Source: Calothrix membranacea FACHB-236 (GTDB lineage Bacteria; Cyanobacteriota; Cyanobacteriia; Cyanobacteriales; Nostocaceae). Taken from it: DNA of 64,000 bases. The position numbers and the translations under genes were made by a program. The stretch spans positions 80,504 through 144,503 of the forward strand of contig NZ_JACJPX010000011.1 in NCBI RefSeq assembly GCF_014696315.1, read 5' to 3'. Under the pieces are notes generated by a model that saw only the letters and a list, made by a program, of their open reading frames with translations, had not been told where the DNA came from and ran no database searches. Shown here in pieces: positions 45,987-57,072 of this stretch (position 1 is its first letter; each line of letters begins with the position of its first letter).

Positions 45987-48900
45987 ATGGACCCTATCTC
46001 CGCTACAATCGGCTTTATTGTGGGCTTAATTGGCTTTATTGCTAGCACCGTGCAAGTTCTAGATTACATAGACAAACGCCGAGAAAAGCAGCTAGCAGTT
46101 GAATCGGTAGAGACTCCACGCCCAATTCCTCAGCTAAAGCCTCAAACTGCACATCGTGTAGACTGGGGCGAAGCGGTTGATGTATTAGTTTTTTATGGAC
46201 GTGCTGAAGAAATTACCAAGCTAACACAGTGGGTTGTGCAAGAACGCTGTCGTGTAGTGGCGCTTTTGGGAATGGGAGGAATTGGCAAAACTTCTCTAGC
46301 TATTAAGCTGGTACAGCAGATTCAGGATCAGTTTGACTATGTAATTTGGCGTAGTCTGCAGAATGCGCCACCCATCCAAGAAATTTTGGCGGAGTTGATT
46401 AAGTTTCTCTCGGATCAGCAGCAGATTGATATCCCCAAAGATAGTGGTGATTGCATTTCTCTAATAATTGAGTATCTGCGTTCATCACGCTGTTTACTAA
46501 TACTAGATAATGCCGAATCAATTTTTCAACCTGGTGCTTTAGCATATCGCGAAGGTTATGAGGCTTATGGTGAATTACTCAGGCGTATTGGTGGCACATC
46601 TCATCAAAGTTGTTTAATTTTAACTAGTCGGGAAAAACCTCCAGAAATTGCCACATCAGCCGGAGAAAATTTGCCAATACGTGCTTTGCAATTAACTGGC
46701 TTAAAAGCAGTAGATGGCGAAGAGATTTTTCATAATCAGGGGCTTTTAGGTACAGATGCAGAACAAATTCAACTGATAGAATTTTATAAAGGTCATCCTC
46801 TGGCATTAAAAATAATTTCCACGACAATTAAAGAACTATTTGATGGTAGAATTGCTGATTTTTTAGCACAAGATACTGTAGTTTTTGGGGGAATTAGGGA
46901 GCTTTTAAACCAGCAATTTCATCGCCTATCAGAGTTGGAAACAGAGGTGATGTTTTGGCTGGCAATAAATCGCGAACCTGTAGGAATTGCCGAATTACGG
47001 GAAGATATAGTTGCATTACCATCACAATCAAATTTGATGGAAGCGTTGCAGTCATTAGCTAGACGTTCACTGATTGAGAAAAGTAATGCTCTATTTACCC
47101 TGCAACCTGTGGTCATGGAATATTTAAGCGATCGCCTAATTGCAGAAGTATGTGAAAATCTTATTAGTGGAGAAATTTCTTTTGCTAATCGCTATGCTTT
47201 AATGAAAGCAACTGCTAAAGATTATATTCGAGAAGCGCAAATTATATTAATTGTTAAACCTCTAGCTGAAAAGCTGCTTGATAGGCTAGGAAGTCAGAAA
47301 AAAATTGAAACGCAACTAAATCAAATTATCGCCGCCTTACAATCAAAATCTCCTCAGCAGCCAGGGTATATTGGTGGTAATATTTTAAATTTACTTTGCT
47401 ACCTAGAAACAGATTTATGCAATTATGACTTTTCTCAGTTAGCGCTTTGGCAAGCATACCTGAAAGGTGCTAATTTGCAAAAAATAAAATTAGCCAACGC
47501 TGCGATAGAAAGGTCAGTTTTTACTGATATTTTGACAACTATTTTCTCAGTCGCCTTCAGTCCTAATGGCAAAATTATTGCTACAGGTGATGCTAATGGT
47601 GAAATTCGCCTATGGCAAATAGATGATGGTCAACAAATTTTAATTTGTAAAGGTCATACAGGTTTTGTGCGGTCAGTCGCATTTAGCCCCGATGGTCAGA
47701 TTTTAGCTAGCGGTAGTGTTGATAAAACAGTTAAATTATGGTCAATCAGTGATGGTAAATGCATCAAAACTTTACAAGGACATAGCGATCGCATAGAGTC
47801 ATTAGCAGTCAGTCCAGATGATAAATTGTTAGTTACTGGCAGTGTTGATCAAACTTTGAGAATCTGGTCAGTTAATGATGGTCAATGCTTGCAAATTCTC
47901 TCAGGACATACTCATCACATTTGGTCAGTTGACTTTAGCCCTGATAGCCAAACTGTTGTTAGTGGTAGTTTTGATCAAACAGTCAGACTGTGGTCAGTTA
48001 GCGACGGTCGATGTTTACAAATTTTCCAGGGACATACTGATGGTTTGCGATCAGTAGCATTTAGCCCTGATGGTAAACTGCTTGCTAGCGGCAGTCATGA
48101 TGAAACAGTCAGACTATGGTCGCTGAGTGATGGTCAATGCTTGCAAGTTTTAGAAGGACATAGTGATCGAGTGTTATCAGTCAGGTTTAGTCCTGATAGC
48201 CAAACTGTTGCTAGTGGTAGTTACGACCAAACTGTGAGACTGTGGTCAGTTAAGGATGGACAATGCTACCAAATTTTGCAAGGACATGGCGATCGCGTTT
48301 GGTCAGTAGCATTTAGTCCCGATGGTAAAATTCTTGCTAGTGGCAGTTATGACCAAACAGTAAGACTCTGGTCTGTTAGCGATGGTCATTGCCTGAAAGT
48401 TTTTCAAGGCTACCTTAATGGTGTAGAGTCAGTAGCATTTAGCCCCGATGGTCAAACCTTAGCTAGTGGTGGTTTCGACCAAAAAGTCAGGCTTTGGGCA
48501 GTTAGTAATCATCAATGTCGCAAAACCTTAAGTGGACATACTCAGCAAGTAAGGTCAGTTGCTTTCAGCCCCAATGGAGAGATTTTAGCTAGTTGCAGCC
48601 ATGACCGCACAATCAGATTATGGTCGGTGAAAAATTGCGAGTTTCTCAAAGTCTTAGCTGAACATACTCATCGAGTCGGGTCAATCGCATTTAGTCCCGA
48701 TGGTGAAATTTTAGCTAGCGGCAACTATGACAGCACCATCAGGCTATGGTCTATTAGTACTGGTAAATGTCTGCAAGTTTTACACGAAAATACTAATCAG
48801 GTATGGTCAGTAGCCTTTAGCCCAGATGGACAAATTTTGGCTAGTGCTGGTTATGATCTCACGGTCAGATTATGGTCAATCAAGGATGGTAAAATCGTCA

Positions 48901-49388
48901 AAATTTTGCAGGGACACACTGGGCCAGTTGGGCCAGTAAAATTCAGTCCCGATGGGCAAATTTTAGCTAGTGGTGGTAATGACCAAACAGTCAGACTGTG
49001 GTCAATTAACGATGGTAAATGCTTGCAAGTTCTCTCAGGGCATACAAATTGGATTTGGTCAGTTGCTTTTAGTCCAGATGGACAAACCTTAGCCAGCAGT
49101 GGCGATGACCAAACAATCAAACTATGGTCAGTTAGTGACGGCAAATGTATCCATACATTACAAGGACATATTAATAGAGTTTGGTCAGTCGCATTTCATC
49201 CCGATGGACAAACCTTAGTTAGTGGTGGCGGTGATGGCACAATTAAACTTTGGAATGTCAAAACAGGTGAATGCTTCCAAAATCTCAGAGTAGAAAGACC
49301 TTATGAAGGTATGAATATCACTGGAGTTACAGGCTTAACCCAAGCACAAAAATCCACACTCAAAGCCTTAGGTGCAGTGGAGAAGTGA
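45987..49388 (+). CDS. NLR-like STAND ATPase (NB-ARC) with fourteen WD40 repeats
   Basis: The 1133-residue protein has three parts. Residues 1-30, [20 protein letters not shown] and onward, are hydrophobic and end in a basic cluster. The NB-ARC-type STAND ATPase follows, with Walker A GMGGIGKT at 95-102 (K101), Walker B LLILDN at about D174 and the sensor ILTSREKP. A helical region leads to fourteen consecutive WD40 repeats at residues 518-1105, each exactly 42 residues, with no linker between them: two seven-blade propellers. A 28-residue tail closes the protein. STAND proteins oligomerise on ligand binding; here the WD40 part would be the sensor and the N-terminus the output. Defence, programmed cell death or signalling roles are possible. 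Confidence 0.92.
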   Translation: MDPISATIGFIVGLIGFIASTVQVLDYIDKRREKQLAVESVETPRPIPQLKPQTAHRVDWGEAVDVLVFYGRAEEITKLTQWVVQERCRVVALLGMGGIGKTSLAIKLVQQIQDQFDYVIWRSLQNAPPIQEILAELIKFLSDQQQIDIPKDSGDCISLIIEYLRSSRCLLILDNAESIFQPGALAYREGYEAYGELLRRIGGTSHQSCLILTSREKPPEIATSAGENLPIRALQLTGLKAVDGEEIFHNQGLLGTDAEQIQLIEFYKGHPLALKIISTTIKELFDGRIADFLAQDTVVFGGIRELLNQQFHRLSELETEVMFWLAINREPVGIAELREDIVALPSQSNLMEALQSLARRSLIEKSNALFTLQPVVMEYLSDRLIAEVCENLISGEISFANRYALMKATAKDYIREAQIILIVKPLAEKLLDRLGSQKKIETQLNQIIAALQSKSPQQPGYIGGNILNLLCYLETDLCNYDFSQLALWQAYLKGANLQKIKLANAAIERSVFTDILTTIFSVAFSPNGKIIATGDANGEIRLWQIDDGQQILICKGHTGFVRSVAFSPDGQILASGSVDKTVKLWSISDGKCIKTLQGHSDRIESLAVSPDDKLLVTGSVDQTLRIWSVNDGQCLQILSGHTHHIWSVDFSPDSQTVVSGSFDQTVRLWSVSDGRCLQIFQGHTDGLRSVAFSPDGKLLASGSHDETVRLWSLSDGQCLQVLEGHSDRVLSVRFSPDSQTVASGSYDQTVRLWSVKDGQCYQILQGHGDRVWSVAFSPDGKILASGSYDQTVRLWSVSDGHCLKVFQGYLNGVESVAFSPDGQTLASGGFDQKVRLWAVSNHQCRKTLSGHTQQVRSVAFSPNGEILASCSHDRTIRLWSVKNCEFLKVLAEHTHRVGSIAFSPDGEILASGNYDSTIRLWSISTGKCLQVLHENTNQVWSVAFSPDGQILASAGYDLTVRLWSIKDGKIVKILQGHTGPVGPVKFSPDGQILASGGNDQTVRLWSINDGKCLQVLSGHTNWIWSVAFSPDGQTLASSGDDQTIKLWSVSDGKCIHTLQGHINRVWSVAFHPDGQTLVSGGGDGTIKLWNVKTGECFQNLRVERPYEGMNITGVTGLTQAQKSTLKALGAVEK

Positions 49389-49597
49389 TACCAATTCAAA
49401 ATTCAAAATTCGTCTTCTCCCAAAGGGAGAGGCTACGCCAAGGAAAGTTTGACGGCAGTTGCTACAAGTCGGGGAACCCGCCCAACGCACTGCCTCCTCA
49501 ACGGGGGACGCAACTTTCCGCAAAATTCAAAATTAGAATCCAGATAGGACAAGGTTTATGGCTGTGTATCTGTCGCATTCTCTTTTTAATTTGGTGT
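49389..49597. mobile_element. Third ATACCAA/TTGGT-type small element, right after the STAND gene
   Basis: It starts ATACCAATTCAAAATTC immediately after the STAND stop codon and ends CTGTCGCATTC ... AATTTGGTGT at 49570-49597. The interior differs from the other copies. It may supply the 3' untranslated region or terminator of the STAND gene. The 120-codon frame through it is accidental. Confidence 0.55.
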
Positions 49598-49723
49598 GAC
49601 AAATGGTTAGGGGCGCACAGCTACCTGTACACCCCTACTATGTTGCAAATATTTTTTAAATTGATATCAGATTCTGTTCTTATAGCAATACGCAAGCCAG
49701 TATTGCGCCAAAATTGTGATGTT

Positions 49724-50311
49724 CTATCTAGCTTTTTCGGAAGTTAGATGTCTTTCAATGCGGCGGTCAGGGATCAGCCACATAATCGCAACCATAATGT
49801 ATAGCCCACAAGCTAACCATGAGTTAACAAAGGAAAGTGGAATTCCCACAGCATACAATCCTAGCGATATCTTGCCCTTTAAGTCTCGCCCCAGTGCAGA
49901 CGCTAAAGTTGAGTCTTTACCGTGATGACCAATCAAACTCAGGGTCAGAATATAGTAAGCGATCGCGGCAAACAACAGTACAGCACCATAAAGGGCAACT
50001 GGTACAGGAGCAAAGTTATTCTCGCCCATCCAGCCAGTAGCGAAAGGAATTAATGACAACCAGAACAGCAGATGTGCATTTGCCCAAAGAATACGTCCAT
50101 TTACGTTACGGACTGCTTGCAATAGGTGATGGTGGTTGTTCCAGTAAATACCAAGAAAAATAAAACTCAGTACATAGCTAAAAAATATTGGAATTAGCGG
50201 ACGCAGAACGGCAAAATCAGCACCATGCGGCACCTTCAGTTCTAACACCATGATTGTGATGATAATCGCAATCACCGCATCACTGAATGCTTCTAACCTC
50301 CCCTTCCCCAT
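49724..50311 (-). CDS. TMEM175-type (DUF1211) potassium channel-like protein
   Basis: The 195-residue protein starts GRLEAFSDAVIAIIITIMVL, the family's first helix with the RxxxFSD motif and the pore-lining Ile/Leu positions. It also has YWNNHHHLLQ and NAHLLFWLSLIPFATGWMG, and about six helices in total. Bacterial TMEM175 proteins assemble as tetrameric K+-permeable channels. It stands alone, converging on the repeat element after the STAND gene. Confidence 0.87.
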   Translation of the reverse strand: MGKGRLEAFSDAVIAIIITIMVLELKVPHGADFAVLRPLIPIFFSYVLSFIFLGIYWNNHHHLLQAVRNVNGRILWANAHLLFWLSLIPFATGWMGENNFAPVPVALYGAVLLFAAIAYYILTLSLIGHHGKDSTLASALGRDLKGKISLGLYAVGIPLSFVNSWLACGLYIMVAIMWLIPDRRIERHLTSEKAR

Positions 50312-50676
50312 CTGTCTATGCTCCTTGTGTACTTAATTTAAAGTTAGGTGGGACACTTTAATTTGTACTTTACCGTGTCTCGGAACTGTTGTGGGAACGC
50401 TTATTTATTTTTTCATTTAAGGGCAATACCTTTACTAAAAAAAGAATATAAAGAGAGAGGGCGCTTTGTAGTAGATTTATTGTTTCTCACAACGTGCGAG
50501 TTATCTTATCACTGCTACAATGCCTACTACCACAAATAAATCGTTAATTGGCAGAGGTATTGGGAAATAAGCGAGATTTAACCTTTTCCCAATACCAATT
50601 TCAATTTAAAATTTTATCCCTGCCACAATATTTATTAAGTCAATCCAGAATCAAAAATTCAAAATCTAAAATTGAT
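50312..50676. other. Intergenic region without supported gene
   Basis: 365 AT-rich bases upstream of the channel gene. A 63-codon plus-strand frame (50348-50539) shows no family features. A Gly-poor pyrimidine repeat CCTTTTCCCAATACC is present near 50582. Confidence 0.45.
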
Positions 50677-52185
50677 TCACCTCATATCGTAGCCAAAGAG
50701 ATTGGGGTCAACTTCGCCTAATTGCAAATCTGCTAAACCATACTCAGCCCAGCGTCGATCAACCATTGCGGCGACATCGGGATCTGATTCTAGTGGCGCG
50801 CCCCATTCATGTTCGGTTTCTGGGGGAATTTTGGTAGTAGCATCAATTCCCATGCGTCCACCTAAACCAATTTTCTCGCTGGCAAAATCTAAGGTATCAA
50901 AGGGTGTATTCGGTAAGATAAATACATCCCTGGTGGGGTCAACTTTAGAACTAATCGCCCAGACAACTTGGCGCGGATCGCGAATATTAATATCTTTATC
51001 TACCACAATCACGAACTTGGTGTAAGTAAATTGTGGCAAAGCACTCCAAAAAGCCAAAGCTGCTCGCCTTGCTTGTCCGGGATATGCTTTATCAATAGAA
51101 ATAATCGCCGCTTTGTAACTCAAAGCTTCCATTGGTAAGAAGAAATCGACAATTTCGGAGACTTGTTGTCTGAGAATTGGCGTGTAAATCCGATTGAGTG
51201 CGATCGCCATCATCGCTTCTTCTTTGGGTGGACGACCGCTAAATGTTGTTAAGTAAATTGGATCTTTGCGGTGTGTCATACACTGAAAGCGAATTAATGG
51301 CGAATCCTCAACACCGCCGTAATAGCCCATGTGGTCGCCAAAAGGCCCATCTGGTAATACTTCCCCTGGTGTAATCGTTCCTTCTAAAACAAACTCTGCA
51401 TCTGCGGGAACTTCCAAATCTACAGTTTTACACTTAGCTAACTGCACCCCAGAACCGCCATATAGTCCAGCAAACAGCCATTCTGATAAATCTACAGGTA
51501 TGGGTGTCGCCGCAGCCATGATAATTAAGGGGTCTACACCCAAGGCGATCGCAATTTCTAATTTTTTCCCACGTTCTGCGGCTTTCCGCAAATGTCTCGC
51601 CCCACCCCGCACTGATAACCAATGCACGGTCATCGTATTTTTAGATTGCAGTTGCAAGCGATACACGCCCACATTCGGTGTACCTGTCTCACAATCCTTG
51701 GTAATTACTAGCCCTAGGGTGATAATTTTCCCAGCATCACCCACATAAGGACGTATCAAAGGCAACTTATTTAAATCCAAGTCCTCGCCTGGAATTACCA
51801 CTTGCTGACAGGCGGGGAAGAAGTCGCGTCCTGGTTTAGCTTTCAGGACATCAAACAGCACCTTACCAAAATCTATTGCTTGGGAAATCTTCTTTGGCGG
51901 CTTGGGTTGTTGCAGCATACTCAGCTTTTTACCCAGAGTTTCCAACTCTTCTGGATGCTGCATATTCATCGCCCAGCAGATCCTTTCCACAGTTCCCATC
52001 AAATTCACCGCCACCGGGAAGGATGCACCCTTAACATTTTCAAACAGTAACCCCGGCCCGCCTTGTTGCAGCATTCGGTTAGAAATCTCCGCAATCTCTA
52101 ACTCTGGGTCAACTAAAGCAGAAATTCGCTGTAATTGTCCCCTTTCCTCTAGAATTTTGATAAATCCCCGCAAATCTCTCGCCAT
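50677..52185 (-). CDS. ubiD: UbiD-family decarboxylase
   Basis: UbiD enzymes use prenylated FMN, made by UbiX, to decarboxylate 3-polyprenyl-4-hydroxybenzoate; in cyanobacteria this serves plastoquinone rather than ubiquinone synthesis. The 502-residue length is normal. Recognisable blocks are TPNVGVYRLQLQSKNTMTVH with the cofactor-binding residues, WLSVRGGARHLRKAAE, FVLEGTITPGEVLPDGPFGD, HMGYYGGVEDSPLI and the C-terminal GGRMGIDATTKIPPETEHEW. The UbiX partner is not in this window. The plastoquinone role is from known pathway biology; the sequence shows the family. Confidence 0.92.
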   Translation of the reverse strand: MARDLRGFIKILEERGQLQRISALVDPELEIAEISNRMLQQGGPGLLFENVKGASFPVAVNLMGTVERICWAMNMQHPEELETLGKKLSMLQQPKPPKKISQAIDFGKVLFDVLKAKPGRDFFPACQQVVIPGEDLDLNKLPLIRPYVGDAGKIITLGLVITKDCETGTPNVGVYRLQLQSKNTMTVHWLSVRGGARHLRKAAERGKKLEIAIALGVDPLIIMAAATPIPVDLSEWLFAGLYGGSGVQLAKCKTVDLEVPADAEFVLEGTITPGEVLPDGPFGDHMGYYGGVEDSPLIRFQCMTHRKDPIYLTTFSGRPPKEEAMMAIALNRIYTPILRQQVSEIVDFFLPMEALSYKAAIISIDKAYPGQARRAALAFWSALPQFTYTKFVIVVDKDINIRDPRQVVWAISSKVDPTRDVFILPNTPFDTLDFASEKIGLGGRMGIDATTKIPPETEHEWGAPLESDPDVAAMVDRRWAEYGLADLQLGEVDPNLFGYDMR

Positions 52186-52360
52186 TGTTTTAGTAAAGCT
52201 GAATAATTAAGAACTGTGAAGCGCTCTCTTATATTATTAGCTAATTCTTCACCCTTTCACACCGCAGGCGATCGCAAGGGAACAGGGGGATGAGGGAGAT
52301 AAGAGACAAGGGGACAAGGTGACAGGGGGAAATACTCAATACCAAACACCTAAGACTAAA

Positions 52361-53647
52361 TTAAGCAATCTGACATATTATTTTTTGCAGTGGAATTTGC
52401 ACGATAAATTCCGTTCCTTGCCCAGGAGTAGAATTACAGTAAATTTTGCCATTGTGTTTTTGAGTGATAATTTGATAGCTAATAGACAATCCTAATCCAG
52501 TACCTTTGCCTATAGGTTTGGTAGTGAAGAAGGGATCGAAAAGTTGAGAACGGATTTCCTCTCTGATACCAATACCGTTATCAGCGATCGCCATTGTCAT
52601 CCAGTTATCATTGCTGACAAAGGTGCGAATGGTAATTTGCGGTGTGGTGTTAACCGTTGACTCTTCCAGCGCATCAATAGCATTACTCAACAGATTCATC
52701 ACTACCTGATTGAGTTGGCTGGGGTAACATTCCACCATTGGTAATTGTCCGTAGTCTTTGATCACTTGAATTGTGGGATGATCGGGGCTACCTTTGAGGC
52801 GATGTTGCAAAATCAGTAATGTACTATCAATACCTGCGTGAATATCGGCGGCTTTGAGTTCGCTTTCATCTAAACGCGAGAAATTGCGTAGAGAAACAAC
52901 AAGTTGACGGATGCGATCGCTCCCCAATTTGAGAGAATTGAGCAACTTGGGCAAGTCTTCTGTGAGATAATCCACATCTACTTCTTCCATCCAAGCTTGA
53001 ATTTCCGGATGTGGTTCGGGATGACATTCTCGGTATAAGGAGATAAAAGTAATCAAATCTTGGATATGTTCTTCAGCAGGTTTGAGATTGCCATAAATAA
53101 AGTTGACAGGATTGTTGATTTCGTGGGCTAAACCTGCTACTAATTGCCCGAGGGAAGACATCTTTTCACTTTGCACCAAATGCACCTGTGCCTGTTTTAA
53201 GTTGTCTAGTGCTTGTGAGAGTTCGGTGGTACGTTGTTCAAGAACTTGTTGGGAATTGTGCAGTTGTAAATGTACTCGAATTCGTGCCAATGCTTCTTCA
53301 TGTTGGATGGGTTTGGTAATATAATCCACAGCACCCAAACTCAACCCTTTGACCTTATCCACTGTATCAGAAAGGGCGGTCATAAAAATTACCGGAATGT
53401 CGCGGGTTTCGGGTTGGTATTTAAGCCGTTGGCAGGTTTCAAACCCATCAATTCCCGGCATCATCACATCTAGCAGAATTAGATCAGGATGGTAAGACTG
53501 GAGGCGTTGTAGGGCAGCTTCCCCACTTTTGGCGATCGCCACTCGGTAGCCAATTTCACTTAAAATATCAAACAAAACTTGAATATTGGTAGGGTTATCA
53601 TCCACTACTAAAATTGTTCCGGTGCGGGCAGTGGTTTCAACAGTCAT
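52361..53647 (-). CDS. Response regulator-histidine kinase hybrid
   Basis: The 428-residue protein has an N-terminal receiver domain (D16/D17, phosphoacceptor D60 in DLILLDVMMPG, K112), a coiled-coil linker at about 130-165, a HisKA domain with H175 in LAGLAHEINNPVNFIYGNL, and an HATPase domain (NLLSNAIDALEES, DNGIGI, GTGLGLSI). The receiver-first layout means its kinase can be gated by another kinase, probably the hybrid kinase upstream, 75 bases away on the same strand. The start has AAGGAG seven bases before the ATG. No DNA-binding domain is present, so the final output of this pathway lies elsewhere. Confidence 0.93.
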   Translation of the reverse strand: MTVETTARTGTILVVDDNPTNIQVLFDILSEIGYRVAIAKSGEAALQRLQSYHPDLILLDVMMPGIDGFETCQRLKYQPETRDIPVIFMTALSDTVDKVKGLSLGAVDYITKPIQHEEALARIRVHLQLHNSQQVLEQRTTELSQALDNLKQAQVHLVQSEKMSSLGQLVAGLAHEINNPVNFIYGNLKPAEEHIQDLITFISLYRECHPEPHPEIQAWMEEVDVDYLTEDLPKLLNSLKLGSDRIRQLVVSLRNFSRLDESELKAADIHAGIDSTLLILQHRLKGSPDHPTIQVIKDYGQLPMVECYPSQLNQVVMNLLSNAIDALEESTVNTTPQITIRTFVSNDNWMTMAIADNGIGIREEIRSQLFDPFFTTKPIGKGTGLGLSISYQIITQKHNGKIYCNSTPGQGTEFIVQIPLQKIICQIA

Positions 53648-53722
53648 GGATGAACTCCTTAGAACAATTAAAAATAGAAAATTAGAGCGGACATTTTTAA
53701 CGGTTAATATTACTATGTATAA

Positions 53723-56482
53723 CTACATACTTGTTTGTAGCAAATTAATAATACCTTCGTCATCAAACTTCTGACTCAAATCTAGTAGCTTGTTAGCAAA
53801 GGGCGCATATTGGGGATTGAGTTGCTTCAGTCGGTTGGCTTCCTGCTGGATGTCTGCCATAAAGCCATCTTGTGCTGCTTGATACAGGACTGTCAGTTCT
53901 GCTGGTGCTGGTACAAGCCAATCTGATGAATTGTCTTCTGCAGCAGAGGTTTCATCAGTCTGCAGAGGAGTTTCGTAAATCCAATGTAATTCTAGGTGGC
54001 GCTGCAACTCACGCAACAATCCGGTGAATTCAATTGGCTTGGGGAAAAAGCTATTACAACCTGCGTCCACCGTTTCTTGCATATCCACCTGAGACAGACT
54101 AGCAGGAGAAGCAATAATTGGAGTTTTGGTAAAATCTGGCAGTTGGCGCAGGCGGCGAGTCATTTCCAGCCCATTCATCTGTGACATCATCACATCGGTA
54201 ATAATCAAATCTGGACGCATCTGGATTGCTTTATCCATTCCAGTCTGCCCATTGTCTGCCTCCATCATCTTGAAACCCAAGGGTTCCAGCATTCCAATTA
54301 CCACAGCACGATTCTCTCGGTGATCGTCAATCACTAAAATTTTGCGCCGTTCGCCTTGATAGCCGATCACCTTTTGATGGTTAGTCCCACTTTGGGAAAG
54401 CCAATCGGCGGCGGTGAGTAAATCTATTTCAAACCAGAAAGTGCTACCTTTACCGAGAATGCTTTTCACCTGAATTGTGCCACCCATCATCTGGACAATT
54501 TGCTGACTGATAGCCAACCCTAACCCAGTACCTTCACTATTGCGATCGCGTTTGCCGGCTTGTTCAAAGGGTAAAAAGATAACTGCTAGTTTTTCTGCTG
54601 CCACACCGATGCCCGTATCTGCTACCTGGAAGCGTATTCTGGTAGAAAGGCGATCGCCAATTTCTTGATTCTCTAAAGCCTCAACGGTAAAATTCACGCT
54701 GCCAAAGTCGGTAAATTTCACTGCATTGCTCAGAAGGTTAAGCAATACTTGCCGTAGGCGTTTATCATCAGCATAAACAGCGATTGGTAGATTGCCAGCA
54801 GGGTGGTAATTAAAAGCTACCCCCTTTTGCTCGGCTTTGATACGGCAAATTTCTACTGTGGTACTGAGGAAGTTAGCTAAATGGAAATCTTGAGGATAGA
54901 GATCCATCTTTTGTACTTCTAATTTAGACAGATCCAGAATGTCATTAATTAGGGTCAACAGATGGGAACCGCACTGATGAATCACGCCTAATCCCTTTTG
55001 TTGCTTTTCGGTAGTCGCTGGATCGCGTTGGAGAATCTGGGCATAGCCAAGGATACCGTTTAGCGGGGTTCGCAGTTCGTGGTTCATATTGGCAAGAAAT
55101 TTACTCTTGCTGTGGTTTGCGGCTTCGGCGGCTTGCTTTGCCTGTTGCAGTTGGGCGGTGCGTTCTTCTACCCGTGCTTCTAACTCTGCATTACTTTTTT
55201 CTAAAGCAGTGAATGAGTCACGCAATTGCCCTGCCATGTGGTTAAAAGAATGGGCCAGAATGTTGAATTCCTGGATGTTGCCATCTTTCACAGTCTGATC
55301 TAGATCGCCCAGTGCCATTGCTTGGCTAGCTTGATTCAGGCGCAAGATGGGACGCGCAATCCAACGGGAGGTCAAGAGTCCAACCACCGTTGCTACCCCC
55401 AGCGCCCCAATACAAAATAAGATAGTGGTTTGAGTGTTGGCGTTAATCTGTGCCATAAAACTACTTTCTGGCACGCTAGTCACAACCAACCAATTCAAAC
55501 CATAATCATCGCGCCAGGGATCAATATGCACATGGTAATGTTCTCCCTGAAAGTTGACATTCAGTTTTTGTGTATTGGTGATGGATTGTAAGTTGGGAAT
55601 GCTTTTTTGCAGTTCCTTAGCAATACCTTGCACTACAGGATTGGGACTCTCTGTTGCTTTCAGGCGCTTAATTTCGTTGTTGACTAACTTAAAAGGTTGT
55701 TCTGGTGCAGAATTGGCAACCAACATCCCATCCCGCTCTATAATTAACACTTGCCCAGCACGACTGATATCTAATTGGCGTAAAAATTCACTGAGTTTCA
55801 ATAAATGGATATCAACCCCGATTACACCAATCAGATTTTTGTTGCCATCATAAATTGGTCTACCTGCTGATGCGGCAACATAGGGAGGTAAGACAGGATC
55901 GTAGTAAGTGTAGATGCGAGACCAAGTAGGTTTTCCGGCTTTCACTGGTGCAGTGTATGTCGGTTCGTTGAGAGTATCCCACGGTACTGTAGTCAAAACT
56001 TGACTACGGTTACCATCGTTGTCTGTTAAGTAGGTTGTGGAATTATTTGGGAGGCTGGGTGTTTTCTGGGCTACATCATCTATAGTCACAGTCTTGCCAT
56101 CAAAACGAGCAGCTCCAGCGCCTTCGCCGTTGGGGAGGTATAGACCGATATAGGTGAGATCGTAAGCTTGCATTTGGTGCCAAAAGAACTTACCAACAGT
56201 TTTGCGATCGCGCAGATTCAGTAAACCCATACGCACTGCATCAGTGTTGATTTGGGTTACTTCATGGGGAATCGAGAGGTAGGCATCTAAATGGTTATCT
56301 ATCTCACTGGTAGTGCGTTTCATCAACTGCTCTGCTAGCTCCTGAACCGCTTTTTCACCGTTTCTAAATGACAAATATCCCACCAACCCCACTGCGCTAA
56401 ACACTTGCATCACAAAAGGAACAATGAGAACAAGTTGTAATGGCAATACCCGGAATTTACTGAATGATGGCTGGGTCTTCAT
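53723..56482 (-). CDS. Hybrid sensor histidine kinase with Cache sensor, HAMP and receiver
   Basis: The 919-residue protein has a first membrane helix (about 15-38), a periplasmic double-Cache region (about 40-345, with [25 protein letters not shown]), and a second helix (about 351-372). HAMP, a coiled coil ([20 protein letters not shown]), HisKA with H468 in [16 protein letters not shown], HATPase ([25 protein letters not shown]) and a receiver with D763 in DLIITDVMM follow. About 90 further residues form a helical tail, possibly a degenerate phosphotransfer module. Cache domains usually bind small ligands such as amino or organic acids. First gene of a two-gene unit with the next kinase. 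Confidence 0.93.
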   Translation of the reverse strand: MKTQPSFSKFRVLPLQLVLIVPFVMQVFSAVGLVGYLSFRNGEKAVQELAEQLMKRTTSEIDNHLDAYLSIPHEVTQINTDAVRMGLLNLRDRKTVGKFFWHQMQAYDLTYIGLYLPNGEGAGAARFDGKTVTIDDVAQKTPSLPNNSTTYLTDNDGNRSQVLTTVPWDTLNEPTYTAPVKAGKPTWSRIYTYYDPVLPPYVAASAGRPIYDGNKNLIGVIGVDIHLLKLSEFLRQLDISRAGQVLIIERDGMLVANSAPEQPFKLVNNEIKRLKATESPNPVVQGIAKELQKSIPNLQSITNTQKLNVNFQGEHYHVHIDPWRDDYGLNWLVVTSVPESSFMAQINANTQTTILFCIGALGVATVVGLLTSRWIARPILRLNQASQAMALGDLDQTVKDGNIQEFNILAHSFNHMAGQLRDSFTALEKSNAELEARVEERTAQLQQAKQAAEAANHSKSKFLANMNHELRTPLNGILGYAQILQRDPATTEKQQKGLGVIHQCGSHLLTLINDILDLSKLEVQKMDLYPQDFHLANFLSTTVEICRIKAEQKGVAFNYHPAGNLPIAVYADDKRLRQVLLNLLSNAVKFTDFGSVNFTVEALENQEIGDRLSTRIRFQVADTGIGVAAEKLAVIFLPFEQAGKRDRNSEGTGLGLAISQQIVQMMGGTIQVKSILGKGSTFWFEIDLLTAADWLSQSGTNHQKVIGYQGERRKILVIDDHRENRAVVIGMLEPLGFKMMEADNGQTGMDKAIQMRPDLIITDVMMSQMNGLEMTRRLRQLPDFTKTPIIASPASLSQVDMQETVDAGCNSFFPKPIEFTGLLRELQRHLELHWIYETPLQTDETSAAEDNSSDWLVPAPAELTVLYQAAQDGFMADIQQEANRLKQLNPQYAPFANKLLDLSQKFDDEGIINLLQTSM

Positions 56483-57072
56483 AAGCTATAAATCTTAGTT
56501 CATCAACAGTCGGTGCCAAATTATCTACCCTGATAACTAGTTGAGGTTGCTCACTACCGACTTGGGGTCTTGGGCATTGAACTCTTTGCCATGCCCAAAA
56601 CTCTATCCCTTTGTCGATGGAGTTTTTGATGGTGAGGGCATTGGCACGGCTTTAAATTCACTGGCTGGCACAAGCAAAAACTTTTGCCCTCATTAATGAG
56701 GATTCCCCAAAAATATCTAATTTGAACAAAATTCAGGCTTAACTATCTACAAGTTGGTTCGTACATGAGTTTTTATCCACAGACCTCATGCAGTTGTTGG
56801 TAGGCGATAGTTTTCTGTTAACGACAACTTAACCTATTTCTTTACTCTTCTTAAAGACTAATGATGCACAATTTAGTTAACGTAAATAAGGATAAAGCAT
56901 TATTTATTACAAATAAGCGCTAACCTGATCAAACATGGCCAGAAAATACTAAAAACCCCGGTAGGTGGGCTGACTATAGCCCCTACCGGGTTTATCTATT
57001 GAAAGCGGTGGGAAACTCCATCCCTTTGTGGGTGGAGTTTTTCATATTAATTTCTGCGTCTTTTGTGAGCAG
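56483..57072. other. 590-base intergenic region with repeated hairpins
   Basis: Contains two similar hairpin sequences: AAACTCTATCCCTTTGTC...GGAGTTTTTGATGG at 56597-56632 and AAACTCCATCCCTTTGTG...GGAGTTTTTCATAT at 57012-57047, and the terminator at 56951-56993. No gene is supported. Confidence 0.55.
56951..56993 (-). terminator. Intrinsic terminator of the porin gene
   Basis: AACCCCGGTAGG pairs with CCTACCGGGTT, with an extra GGGC/GCCC inner stem; on the minus strand it ends GGGGTTTTTAG. It lies about 80 bases past the porin stop codon. Confidence 0.8.

Noticed and set aside
49385..49747. 120-codon plus-strand frame after the STAND gene
   Set aside because: Overlaps the repeat element and has no family resemblance.
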